Origin: Hoplostethus atlanticus
Lineage: Eukaryota > Chordata > Actinopteri > Trachichthyiformes > Trachichthyidae
Assembly (NCBI GenBank): GCA_034670405.1
Contig: JAXDDX010000016.1
Span: 1,508,501-1,572,500 of the forward strand
Length of the DNA: 64,000 bases
Direction: 5' to 3'
This document shows, piece after piece, positions 11,805 to 23,725 of the stretch. Position 1 is the first letter of the stretch; each line of letters begins with the position of its first letter. The position numbers and the translations under genes are program-made. A model generated the notes under the pieces. It was not told the origin of the DNA. It ran no database searches and saw nothing but the letters and a program-made list of their open reading frames with translations.

Positions 11805-12766
11805 GGTCAATCTGTACTTTAAGAGATTCACAGCCTACAATGTCTCTGTGGTATCTGCTGCTATCTCTTCACCTTTGTGTGATATATCTGAATGAGTCAC
11901 TAAAATATGTCTATGGTTATAGCCATATAGCTATATATGGACCTAACCAAAATAAAGTAAAAAGGCTCAAAGCTCGACAATTCCAATCCAAATTGCTTGA
12001 CATATACATAAAATATATTTAAAACATAAACATATATGTAAATATCATTAGCAAAAGAGTTTTAGTAATCTTTATGGATAACGTTAACGTTACTACCTGA
12101 AGAAGCAAACTGGCAGTTACTGACTTAATCGCCCTTTGACCTGAGTTTGTATGATCAGAGGGAGTTCTGGGTAATGTAGTGATTCTTTGTTTATCGCCGG
12201 AAATGTAACTGGGAAACAATATGAAATGTAATCCATGCAAGACATCAGCTATTCTTGATTTTAAGACTCTCAGTTCGACCCAAAAAAAGCCGAAGAAGCA
12301 GTAAAAGAAAGAAATCTAACGTTAATCTTATGCGTCATTTGTGCTCGAGCGCGTGACTCTACGTCACATGATCTACTGTTGTCATTGCGCCAGCAGCTGC
12401 ACAGAAGACAAGAAAAGTATACACAACCTAAAGCTGAAACACCAAGAATCGAGCATAGATTTTATAAATTTTATTTCTCGTCCTTCTGTTCCAACATGCT
12501 GCCATTTACATGATGAAATTTGGACACTGCGACCAATGAATGTCCTTTTGTGAACTGTTGAGCACCACTCTCTTGGTGAACTGGGTTCTGCGCTGAAGGT
12601 AAGCGTGTTTGCTAATATAAATTATAATGAGCTAAGTATTAGTTCAAACCTAGTAATGGCAGTGATTGGCTAGAAGAAACCTGCTGACAAATGTTGCTAT
12701 GAACTACTTGTTATTTTCATGTCCTACTCACATATAAACAACTCTCGATATCTCTCTCCCTTTCAG
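11805..12766. promoter_or_regulatory. Shared head-to-head promoter region of leng9 (-) and flcn (+)
   Basis: The start codons of leng9 and flcn are 962 bp apart on opposite strands. A minus-strand donor (TTCAG|GTAGTAACG, exon edge 12097) suggests a leng9 5'UTR exon, and a plus-strand donor (GCTGAAG|GTAAGC, exon end 12598) marks flcn exon 1. Between them lie a ZNF143/Staf-like match on the minus strand (12161-12180, ACTACATTACCCAGAACTCC) and a CRE-half/M-box-like site (12361-12372, ACGTCACATGAT). Motif calls are by eye. Confidence 0.6.
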
Positions 12767-15700
12767 ATGAATGCTCTAGTTGCCCTCTGTCACTTCTGTG
12801 AACTCCATGGCCCTCGAACATTGTTCTGCACTGAAGCACTGCATCCTCCGTCACCGTCTCCTCCCCAGGCAGGTGCCCCAGTGCCTGGGGATAGGGACAG
12901 AGATGGCGACCGGGAGGGTGAAGGACTGACCATGAGGGCCAACAGCTCTGCCACACAGAGAGGAGACATGTGTGAGGTGAGTGTAGGGAGATGGGACGAG
13001 GACAGGGTGTTGAATGTCAACTGACCCATGGTGCACCATCTCTCTTTCTCTATATAACACTCAAAGTATAACTTTGTGGAATACATATGACTCCATTGTC
13101 CTGTCTTTTACCATAGGTTACTCAGTTTTCTCTTTTGCTTGCCCTGAAGGGTTGTCGGTCTCTGCCTGCATCTCACCCAGGCTTTGTGAGCATTGATGAT
13201 GAGACGGGCATCCGCTTCCTGAGCCACCAGCATCCCAGACAGTCACAGCTTTTCAGTGTGGTACGCCAGGCCTGTGTACGCAGCCTCAGCTGTGAGGTAA
13301 ACAACGACGTACGTTTGTGTGTGTGTGTGTGTCACACATCTTCTTGGCAACTTTAGCTGGATCATACAACAAACGGATCAATTTTTTTTTCTTTCTCTTC
13401 ATATGCATCCTCCTACTCTCTCACTTTCTTTTCCCCCAGGTGTGTCCCGGCCGTGAGGGCCCAATTTTCTTTGGAGATGAACAACATGGTTTTGTGTTCT
13501 CACACACCTTCTTTATCAAAGACAGCCTGGCCAGGGGCTTCCAGCGTTGGTATAGTATTGTCATGGTAGCCATGGACAGGATTTACCTCATCAACTCCTG
13601 GCCTTTCTTGCTACGCCACCTTAGACTTACTATACAGAGCCTGCAAAGCACATCCCTCAAGGTAGGGACGTACACATGGACACATATGTCTTCATTCATA
13701 TTTCTCAGATCGTATAATGAAGGCCTATTCTATAGACACTCATTTGTTAGATGTTGTTAGGGACTTAATATCAGAATGTCCCAGACTGATGTCTCCTGGC
13801 ACTATCTTCTCCCACAGGTGTTTGACAGTGAGCAAGGGGTTTGTCCCCAGCGAGCAGTGAGGATGAACAGTGTGTTCTCACCTGCGGTCTTCCCCCACCA
13901 GAGGAGTGGCAACGCAGCTCGGTCACTAACCTCCCTCACCCAGCACCCCAACCTCTGGGCCAGCCTGCACTCCTCATTTAGCTGGTGAGTTGCCTCGACT
14001 GGCAAAGGCAGATGTACTGTCAATTCCACTATGACGTACAATCTCTTGTCTTTTCCACTTTGACTAAGATGTAATCACACACCTGGACATACTGATGTGT
14101 GTTTGCTACTCCTCTCCAGGCTACTGAAGGCCTGTGGTAGTCGGCTGACAGAGAAGTTGCTGGAAGGAGCCCCCACTGAGGACACACTGGTGCTCATAGA
14201 GAGACAGACAGGTAGACACAAGTGAGAGAGCACTCAAGTGACACATGTGACTTTCTTATGTTTTTATGTTTACCTGTCTAACCTTCTGTTCAACCCGTAA
14301 TTGGGTAAAAGTTGGAGACCTAGAATTGTTCAGTACCTTTGATATTATCAGAAAGAAAGAATGATCTATTAGCTTGGGCAAAGGTTCAGGATCTGGTTTG
14401 GCTCCCTGAGGAGAATGATGTAAACAGATGTCATGTGCTTGCACAGTCTGCCAGAGTTGAAACACCACTCTGATTCATTTGGTCAGACTGAGGAGTCACT
14501 ATGGGGAAAGAACAGCGTGATTCACTTAACCGTTGCGTTCAAATACATGACTTCCTAGCACACTTTCCTTCCAGAAAGTGTTTACATCATTTTTCTCAGT
14601 TATTTTTCAGGCGCAGAGCAGCTGTTAGGTTTAACCACCTTGTAGCTCAGTTAGGCTTGTGACTTGTGCCTTGGCTTAATACTGTGAGTGTGACATGATC
14701 TCAAATAAGCTGTGGTCCAGTGGCACCAAAACCAAAAGTCCGAACAGTCAGTCACTGATCCAGCTTAAGCTAAAGTAGCCGGAGTAACTACACAACAGTG
14801 CCTCTAAGACAGGGCATCCTTTCAAAGCTGTAAACAGGGCTTTGAAAGGATGCAAGTCATATTCCCTCTTTAAATCAGTTTTGGAAATTGTAATTGAGCT
14901 TGATCACTTTTCTTGATCACTATTTATTGAAAACAAGATTACTTACGGTATGTATCATATTGTATTTATTATTGTTATGAGTAGTAGTATAAATTAGGCC
15001 ATTTTTAAATGATTAATATTGGTGCACAAGAAGAGCCCATACTTGTGTATGCTAGCCATGGCAGGGACTGATTAGCAACATACCAGGAATTCAACCCGGT
15101 CACGAACCTGGGCTTGAAAACATTGGTCAAAGGTATTTCTTACATTTCAGTTTCTATATTATTCTATGTTTGCCCAAAGAGCAAGAGGAGGAAATGAGCT
15201 GCTGGGAGGGAGCGGAAGGGGGCGGTTTTAGACCACAGCAGCACCAATCAGAGAGGGAGCTGGGCGGAGACTTCCTATGTGACGATGCAAAATTAGAGGG
15301 ATTTCCTGGTCCAAAGTTCAGGTCGTTGAGGCACTTGAGACAGGTAAACCTTGGTCCTTTCTGAGATTGTCATTAAAAGATAAAGGACAATCAAAAATGC
15401 TCAACCGGTGTTTCCACCAATCATTGATTAGGTTGAGCATCACACACATCTTTGCAAGGAATAGTATTTTTATTATTCATTTGTTAATTTTAAATTGATA
15501 TTAACAATAGTTCTGTTAAATTACATTATTTAAATTTTAATATCAAACACTGTTTTGCTTTCACAGCAGTCAGCTAACCATCTCATAATTCCACCTCTAC
15601 CTTTTAGCCCTATACTGTGAGCTGGCTTACAATACAGATTTGGTCTACAGGTCCTCGGGGCTTCTGAGTTTCGTCAGCTAGCATGGCACGTGCTCATGGG

Positions 15701-17432
15701 AAATCAGGTCATATGGAGAAGCGCAGACCCAGGGCTCATCCAGTCAGCTTTCACGATGCTCAAGGTACATTACACAGCTGCTGCATCCCTTGTAGCTCAT
15801 TAAAGTCCCCCTCCACTGACTTCACAGCCTTGCAAGGATGATTTCTACCGATCCAAAAAACGACACAGGCGATTGGCCCCGCCCTGGCACACCTGAGCCT
15901 CGTTTTGACTGGAACTGTGATTGGTGGAAATAATCAGCCATCACTTTTTGAAGTGCTTTCCATGAGGTTTAAAATTGCGAAAGGGGACGAGAAATGGTTT
16001 GATTGTAATGTAGTTGAATATCATCAACACGGGTTAAATATGAACACACATAAGGATCCTCATTAGTTGAGCCATGTGTCATCAGTTGAATTCAACTTAC
16101 TAGAACATGATTGCATGTGTTAAGGCCATCAACTAACAGCTATTGGGCTTATGCCAGTATTTTGGATTAATTTATTATCATTATCAATCATTACTAATAA
16201 TCTGAATCTCTGGTCGTCCTGTATCCCATCAGTCCTTGCTCCCAGTAGGCTGTGTGCGTTCTGTGCCATACAGTGCCCAGTATGAGGAGGCCTACAAATG
16301 CAACTTCCTGGGTCTCAGCCCCGATGTGCCGATCCCCAGCCATGTCAGCTCATCAGGTACAGGAGGTTCTCCAGACTCGTGCTTTTGTAACCAATAGATC
16401 ACAGTATGAACCCCTCAACGGCTACTGCTCTCACAAATTGTAGGCCTATACATGTGAATGTCACCGGCCATATAAGAATATGTTGCTTTTACCTTTTTTT
16501 TTTTCCTGTAGAGTTTTCAGTGTTGGTGGATGTCAGCACGGAGAAAGGCTGTCAGTACTCGGCTGTAAGGGAAGATGATATCTCCTCACTTTATCAGTTC
16601 TCCATCAATAGTGCCAACACACAGCCCACAGATAAGGGTAAGCATACATACTGGGATGTATAAATAGTCACTGTTTTAATGTCTGCTCCTGAATGTCAGA
16701 AAACATACAGCACTTTGCCTCATGGATAAACCTTAAAATCTAAATGTATCATATGCATCTAAATATAGCTGTGAGGAACTTGCTAAGGACCGATATGAAA
16801 TGATAGAAGTTGATTGAGAGGTTATACTCCAGCAATAATTGGAGATGATCAAAGTGAATCGATGAATTGACCGAACCTCTGTCCTCTTTCCCCAGGTCCC
16901 ACGTTATTGAATAAGCTTGAGGTGGCCTTATCTAACGAGAATCTGTCTGTAGACGTGGTGTCTCACTGCCTGCTGTGTTTGAAGGAGGAGTGGATGAAGT
17001 GAGTAGTGAAGATTTCCTGTTTACACATAATCATGGATACTATAATGTAACAAAAGTTATATAAAATATCTTGAGTTTGTCATTGTAGTTAAATATATAA
17101 GTGTATAGTAACAACTAATTTCGTTCTGCATGACTTTCCCTACCTGCCTTGCTTCACTCATACTTCCTCATCTATCCCCTCCTCTCTGTCCTATCCTTCT
17201 TATACCTGATTCTTCCTCTTCCAGTAAAGTCAAAGTGCTGTTCAAGTTCTCCAAGGTGGACGGGCGAGGGAGGGAGGACACCCAGAAGGTCCTTGCCCTC
17301 CTGGGTGCCACAGGGCCAGGGGAGGAGGACAACGTCAGGCTGCTCAAGTTCTGGATGACTGGACTCAGCAAAACCTACAAGAGTCATTTGATGACAGCCG
17401 TCAGAGGAGGGGAGAGGAGCCCCAGCCAGTAA
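12767..17432 (+). CDS. flcn: Folliculin (flcn)
   Basis: Folliculin is the GTPase-activating protein for RagC/D that, with FNIP, links lysosomal amino-acid sensing to mTORC1 and TFEB/TFE3. Exons: 12767-12976, 13150-13296, 13440-13661, 13818-13984, 14120-14211, 15180-15343, 15651-15764, 16233-16356, 16512-16637, 16896-16998, 17225-17432. All phases join, giving 558 residues (human 579). The start is fixed by the family N-terminus [20 protein letters not shown], preceded directly by an acceptor (a noncoding exon 1 ends at 12598). Blocks nearly identical to other vertebrates are [39 protein letters not shown] (here SGNAARS), [11 protein letters not shown] and [17 protein letters not shown]. The Longin domain is N-terminal and the DENN-type module starts around FRSLRHLRQ. 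The central linker is diverged. I cannot tell whether the fish has a second paralogue. Confidence 0.95.
14814..14853 (+). repeat. Perfect 15-bp hairpin in flcn intron 5
   Basis: Arms 14814-14828 (GCATCCTTTCAAAGC) and 14839-14853 (GCTTTGAAAGGATGC) are exact reverse complements around a 10-nt loop. The hairpin lies between the fifth and sixth coding exons. Confidence 0.9.
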
Positions 17433-17825
17433 CAGAGACTGGGGGGAGATAGGGGTAGTAAAGAAAAGGGGAAATTGACAAGAGGGAAAAGATTGACATT
17501 GAGGAAAGAAAAGTCAGTTTTGTCATCACCTTTGTTAAGTGACTTTGGAGTTTAGGTGGAAGAAAAGGGAAGAAGATGAATGTGAATTGATGACACAAAT
17601 GCTTTTGCTTATCGATAATTCTGTTTCTCAGTAATGAGAAGTCCATTCTGTTCCTAAACCTAATATTTATCCAGTGCAGGACAGCACCCTCAGATTTTGA
17701 TAATATGTAAGGGTTTTTATTTGTCATAGTGAATTCTTGTAAAAGACATTTTCATACTAATATGTAAAATATAAGTTATTATAAATGGCTTAGCAGTTTG
17801 ATAACTCGTTTACAGATGTTTTTAA

Positions 17826-17831
17826 AATAAA
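17826..17831 (+). terminator. flcn polyadenylation signal
   Basis: An AATAAA lies about 390 bp after the flcn stop codon in AT-rich 3'UTR. It is the first canonical signal downstream, so the transcript probably ends near 17850. Confidence 0.6.
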
Positions 17832-17849
17832 ATGATTTGTATGATCAGT

Positions 17850-19640
17850 CTAGTATCCTCTCGTACTCTATAATTGGCTCCATCTTGTGGAGAACTGAAA
17901 GCACAAAGAGGGAATGAAGAAAAGTGGTGGGGGAGAGCAGCACTTCTCTGCCAGCTCCCGCTCCCGCTTTTCTACAATGAGTGGCTGTCAGCCAAGAACT
18001 CTCAAGTGGTGTAAGACAACACTTTTAGGTTTTCTAGTGTCCTGAAATGTTCAAAATAGTTTCATAACAAGGTCTCTATTCAGTGCTGTCGGACTACATC
18101 AGCAGGGATTCGCTTCTTAACGAGCCAGCCACACATTGGTCCACTCAAAAGCTGCATATTTCTTTTTGTTTTTATTGTTATTTGAGCCTGTTGCTTTGCT
18201 GAAGTCTGCAGACTTAAATCAATAAAATTCTCCGACATACGGCTCTGTTTAAATTGGTGACCTTTTTTATTATTAGGATTGCGTGTCGCCCTATTAAACT
18301 ACTGATTATTTTGCTAGTGTTGCCTAATAGAGTTTTAACTTTTTGTTTGATTTTGCTTTTCTACTTCTGACTCAAATCTCTTGGTTTTCACTAATACAAA
18401 CACAAAGGTCAAAGAGAATTTGCTGCAGCTCTACAAATTAGTTGCATGTTTACTTGGCCAATCTGCAAGCACATTCCACATTATAAACACTCAGTAATAT
18501 AGGAGACAGGAAAACAACTTTATGATGGGTTATTTATGGCCACCATTAAGATGCATAGTGAAGGTGAAGAGGTTTCAGGTTGATGATACCTCAGGGAGTT
18601 AGAATGTCTTGCTGCTTATGAGGCTGTTGCATTCTAGTTTCCTTTTCCCCTCACCAGAGGTGGGGCTTCCGGAAAGTGCACTTCTTTTGGCCTGTGTTCA
18701 AAGGAGACATTCAAGAACAAGTCCTATGTGACCCAAAGAAATAACAGTCTGCTTCCTTCCTTTAATGATTAACTCCTCTTCCTACATCCGACTGAAAACA
18801 ACCTGACATGACAGGATGAGAGAATAGTGACTACTGTGTCATGTGAAACAGTGAATTATTATGATGTTGTGTTGACTACCCACCTCAGTGGATCTTGTAA
18901 TGACTAAAGATAACTATCACTCACTGAATGACTGGCAAGTTTTATCACTGTCGTGTTGCAATTAGCCTGTTTTTCAAAACCGTTTGATTCTTATGAAAAT
19001 CCCGTGTCACAAGATGACTAAACGGAATAGTTATTGTGTACTGGCTCTGGAGGGAAAAGAAATGGGGATCTGCAAGCAGAGGTGTGGGGGAGTCAAAATG
19101 AAAAACATACGCTCCAACTGCATGACTAAGCCTCCTCAGGCCTGGTTTGGAAGGGGAGGATGGGGGTAGGGGCTGGGGGTCAGGGAATGAGAGGGAGGAG
19201 GGGGAGGGGGCTGGGTCAGTCAATAGTGAGGTAAAACGTGTGTAGTGGGAGGGGCTGAGACTTAAAGGGAGCAGACCAGCAATCCAGATTTGATAGCAAG
19301 CACTTTCACTTTGAGCCCAGCCTCTGTCTGAGTAGGGATACACAGAGTGGCCAGAGGGAGGAAGGGAAGAGCTGGCTTGTGTCTGTCGCTCTATCCATTA
19401 ATCAGTCTTGAGGGAGAGAGGAGTGATTCAAATTAGGCTGGTCAGAAAAATTCTGGGTCAACAGGGAAAGAGAAAGGAAAAAGGAAAGAGACGTATTTAA
19501 AAAAAAAAGCTGCAGTAGGGAAAAACTGCAGTGGGAAAATCCAAAGTGAGATAGGAGGATTGCGTGAGAGGATAAAGGAGGCAGTATTTGGAAAGTACCA
19601 AAGGATCACAAAAGGAAGAATTTTGAAAGGGATGCCAACA
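17850..19640. other. Spacer between flcn and the cytokine gene
   Basis: No exon was recognised. A G-rich segment at about 19145-19215 on the plus strand has many runs of three or more G and could form quadruplex structures. The 3' part (19300-19790) probably contains the promoter and 5'UTR of the downstream cytokine gene. Confidence 0.5.
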
Positions 19641-19791
19641 AGACGAGACTGAGCAGTAAAGGACACAGCAACGCTCTCTGTGTCAAAGACCTCAAGAAAC
19701 TTTGGCTTTCACAAACTCAAATATCTCTCTGCAGAGTGACTGCTCTCAAAAAGAGAAATGGAGAAGTGTCCGTTCTTAGAAAGATAAAAGG

Positions 19792-22053
19792 ATGTCACTG
19801 CCAGGTGAGGAACACAAACTTCATGCGTATTAATGCATTTTGCAGACTTTGTTTTGCAAACATATGGGAAAAGAATAGAATTGTGGACCTGTAAGAAAGC
19901 TAAGTTTAATAATTGGTGAATTAAACAAGTTGTTGTGTTAGCTTCTCATGTTAACATTGTATTTCCAATGTGTTATAATTCAGACTATTTTGAGTTATTT
20001 CAACAGTAGGTAATGTGTAATGTAGCTTCCTGCTCAAATAGCTAACTGAAGCAGCAAATGGTGTGATATTTCTTAGTAAGCATGCACTTATGAACCAATG
20101 AACATACGCAGCAAACCACCAATCAACCTGAATTTCTCTCCTTGTATCTTTCTCTTTCTTTCTCTCACTCACTGTCTCTTAAACAGTTTTGCTTTTGCTA
20201 TCATGCTTGACTGTCCAATGTGGTGGGTGTAACTTTGACTGGGAGAGTGTCAAAAACATTAAAACAACTATCGACTCTAACCCTGCTGGATTTGTAAGTT
20301 TAACACTCTGATTTTACTCATGCTTTTGCTTAGCCCTTGTCCCACTTGGCATGTGGGACAACGTTATTTCCAAAACACCACACATCCATCATGGAAAAAA
20401 CTCATCACCATGAGTCAATACCATGTTTCTAGAGACGATGTAGAGCGTCCTGTCGGTATGTGTTGGTGTTGCCAACCAAAGACTTAAGTTACCTACTATC
20501 GTTTATCGCTTGGTCATTGGTCATTTTGTACAATAGTTATCAAAAAGTGGACCACACCTTTCCAAACTAAACATTTAAGAGATTAATTGACCAAACGAAC
20601 AATGTCACCTCTACCTTATCATCTGATAAACTGAAGAATGAATACCTCTACCATTACAATCAATCATTACTGTTGACCATTCACATGCTGGGTACCATAC
20701 AGTCAATAGGTTCAAACTATGTATTATAGTTTCACCATTGTAGTTAAATTGCCTCCATAATTTACCAATTGTGCATTATTCTTGTTATGCTCACAGTGTA
20801 ATCTCTACCTGTATCAGTTTATTCACATCATTTTCTTTCCAACTTTTTTCCTCCTAGCGGAAAGTATTTCCTAAAAATTACTATGTTGTGCACCACTACC
20901 AAAACACCATGCTCTGTGATACTGATCCGGTGAGTTGTTACGTCATTTACAATGTACGACTAATTGATGTATGTACACAATAAATGGGTCATATATTATT
21001 ATAAGACAGTTCTACATCACAATTAGGCATTTTAATGTGTTTAACTGGATGGCCATTAGCCTAATCTTTACAGGGTCCTTAAATATCAGACAAATGTGAG
21101 ATAGTGCAAAACAATGTAAAACATTCTGCATCTATTCTGGACCTCGTCAGTGATCAAGACTCAGTGTGACAACTTGCTCTGTGTATCCACAGTTCATGTC
21201 ATCGTCTTGTCGTCTTGAGTTTCATTTGTCAGTGATTGATTGATGTGATCCGTGTCATGATCGTCACAAGTGTTGTGCATGCTAAACATAACTTTGGGTG
21301 GGTTTGTTCTTTCCCTCCAGTGTTGTGTGTTCCCTGCTGCGGTTGTCCTGTTGGATTCCTGGAGTTTGCTGCTCAGAAATCTCTGGCATGAGCACCTAAA
21401 TCACTCCTTCATCCTTGATCTAAAAGAAACACTGGATAAAATTATAAGGAAGAACAAACATACAGAGGTAGGTGTTGTTTCCTAGACATCTCTTAAGGTA
21501 ACCCACAGCCAGAACTATCTCACATTCCTTATCATGCGATTGTTTACTGTATTCATGACACTGTTGGACTCATTTATTGGATTTATTGCATGAGCTTTAT
21601 CAGAGATATTTTCCAATAGATCAGTGACAAACTATTTCCTCCCTTCGTTCTTTCTTGCCTCCTTTCTTACAGCGCTTCCAGGAAGAGACAGATCTCTCCC
21701 ACTTCCCCTTAAACTCGTCCTCTCCAGAGGATCTCCTCAAGCTAACTTCAGAGCTTTTCTCGAGGTGGCTAGAGGTGGGGTGCTCACCTGCGATTGAAAC
21801 ATGCTCCCTCCCCACTTTGGCTGCCTCTTTTGCAGAGAAGGAAGAGTACGCCCCATCAAGATCCAGACTCTTGACCACCCGAGCTATTAGCAGGTCTGAG
21901 GAAAGAGCTTTTAGCAGGTCTGAGGAAGGACTGGGGGAAAAGATGTTGGACTTTCCCCAACACGCATCTAATGGTGGTCCATTATCCCCATCATTTCCTG
22001 CTTCTGTCTGGAGCCTCTTGCTATTTAGACTGTATTGGTGGTTGTTGCCATAG
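19792..22053 (+). CDS. flt3lg: Short-chain helical cytokine, probable Flt3 ligand
   Basis: Exons 19792-19804, 20187-20293, 20858-20929, 21321-21467 and 21673-22053 join in phase to give 239 residues. A signal peptide (MSLPVLLLLSCLTVQC) leads into a secreted domain with cysteines at 19, 60, 65, 66, 150 and 157 and N-glycosylation sequons at 91 and 127. Resemblances to mammalian FLT3LG as I remember it are CNF near the mature start, a Tyr-rich segment before the MLC cysteine, the DSW...L helix, and LFSRWLEVGCSP against FSRCLELQCQP. Length is close to FLT3LG (235). Proximity to grwd1 fits human 19q13.3. FLT3LG drives dendritic-cell and progenitor growth through FLT3. The tail (224-239, SVWSLLLFRLYWWLLP) is hydrophobic but ends at once, without a cytoplasmic part, so GPI anchoring or a minimal anchor is possible. 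CSF1, IL-34 or another cytokine cannot be excluded. Confidence 0.6.
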
Positions 22054-23118
22054 TTACTAAAATGGATTTCTTTGATGACGCACACAAAATGCAAAAACAT
22101 TTTCTGGCACTGAATGATTGTTTCTCATACCGTCCTTGTGTTGTAATGCAGTAAGCTTAATATTATTAAATGATATGCACAGGTTGCATTAAATGTCCAA
22201 AGGTACAACAGTGCTCTATAACAGCTGATATTACAGTTAAAAACTCATAGCCATACTGTCTAGAGCGAGCCACAAGCTCCAGCAAGCTATGCTCTTTATG
22301 CTAACAAGTGTTAACGCTGTGTGCGAGCCACTGCACATAGCCATTGTCTATTTGATGTAAAGGAACAATGAATGTTATATAAATGTAAAATATTTTTGTC
22401 TATGAACTTTTGTACATAATTGTAAATTAAAGCCATTTAGATAAAGACATTGTCAACTGCTTTTTAAATTGTCTTAATTAGTGTAACAGTTATTTGGTTC
22501 TTCTTTAGTGGTCAGCTCTTTGCAGTTTGTTCAGATAGAAGACTTTCAGAGATTCATGCTTTGTCCATTCTGCTAAAGGAGTTGAGATGTTGTTTATTTG
22601 ATCCAGCATTAGAGCAGCAAGACAGTAAGGCAGAGGCACAGGAACCAGTAGTGTACGACCACATAAGCACGACTCAGGAGAAAAAAAAAGATCCCCCTCT
22701 CACAAAGATAAATCTGCTAGCTACTACAAGTGTTATTCAAAATGAACAAACCATTCACATTCACTGCACATTACTATGGTGTAACTCTGATGTGTATATC
22801 TGAAAGACAAACAGCAGATGGGAGAGGAATGCACTTTGGATGGAATGGGGCTCCAGATCTGCCCTGCCTTGTGGTGCCTTCTACTACCAAGTTCTAGATG
22901 AAAAAATAAGCACACAATTTAATGTTCATACTTGCCCCTGCATGCACACACCCATGCACCCACGTCATGTGCACCATTAACCATTATCCTCACTGAGCTC
23001 ACTTAGCAGTTTCATAACCATAGAAAACAGGCTTTTGAGTGTTTGAATTCTTATCAATTTTATGTTAAATTGCCCCAGACTTTTTATTGGCTTTTCCCCC
23101 AGAGAATTAAGATGCACT

Positions 23119-23177
23119 TATTGTAAATCGAATTGGATAAAAGCGTCTGCTAAATGCCTGTAATGTAATGTAATGTC
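23119..23177 (+). mobile_element. 3' tail of a fish SINE/LINE family
   Basis: The block ...TTGGATAAAAGCGTCTGCT AAATG... followed by repeated TGTAATG units is the classic 3' end shared by V-SINE-type fish SINEs and their partner LINEs. I cannot find a tRNA-like head upstream, so only the tail is called. Confidence 0.8.
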
Positions 23178-23462
23178 TTATTGAAAATGATGTGATTCAC
23201 CGCAAGTTAAAAAGAGTAAAGATATGGGAATAGACTGTAGCTCAACCATGAAATACAGTAAGCATGAGAGACAAGCTTAATGGAGAGATTGCCTACAGAG
23301 ATTAAAATAAAAATGAATTATATCATCACTCCCCTAGAAAACAAATCCCGGTAAAGAAAACAAAAGTAAATCAAAAAGCAAATGACTTCTGGACTGTACA
23401 CAGCACAACCACAATGACATATTGCAAACAACTGGCCATTGCATTGAATCACAGTACGTTAG

Positions 23463-23725
23463 CTAATGTCCAATACCAGTCCTGTCCATCAGTCTATACT
23501 GTGCATGACCAGCTCTGAGGCTTGCTACCAAAAAGCCCTCTTCCTCATCTCCGGGACAGGGTTTACTGACCTCGGTAGTGCCAGGCAATAATCTTGTAGG
23601 TCTTCCATATGTGACAACACCTTGGAGCAAATTTAACCGGGACCTGCACCGAGGAAGAGGTGGTTTTCTACTTCTAGATTCAGTCTTATCCTGTGATGCT
23701 GTGGTAAATAAAAAGGCGGGTACAC
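23463..23725 (-). CDS. Unrecognised possible terminal coding exon
   Basis: On the minus strand an excellent acceptor (CCTTTTTATTTACCACAG, exon edge 23725) opens a frame of about 87 codons ending in TAG at 23463-23465. The peptide is basic and Pro-rich at first (SRKPPLPRCRSRLNLLQG), then acidic (CPGDEEEGFLVASLRAG). I do not recognise it. A strong minus-strand donor at 24149-24150 (TCTGTTT|GTAAGTA) just upstream of grwd1 could belong to its first exon, making a divergent gene pair. That exon in the phase needed has a stop and no ATG, so it would be untranslated. It could equally be a chance open frame or a lncRNA. Confidence 0.3.

Noticed and set aside
21621..22100. 159-codon minus-strand frame opposite the cytokine last exon
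   Set aside because: Antisense shadow; the plus-strand exon has a good acceptor, correct phase and a plausible product.
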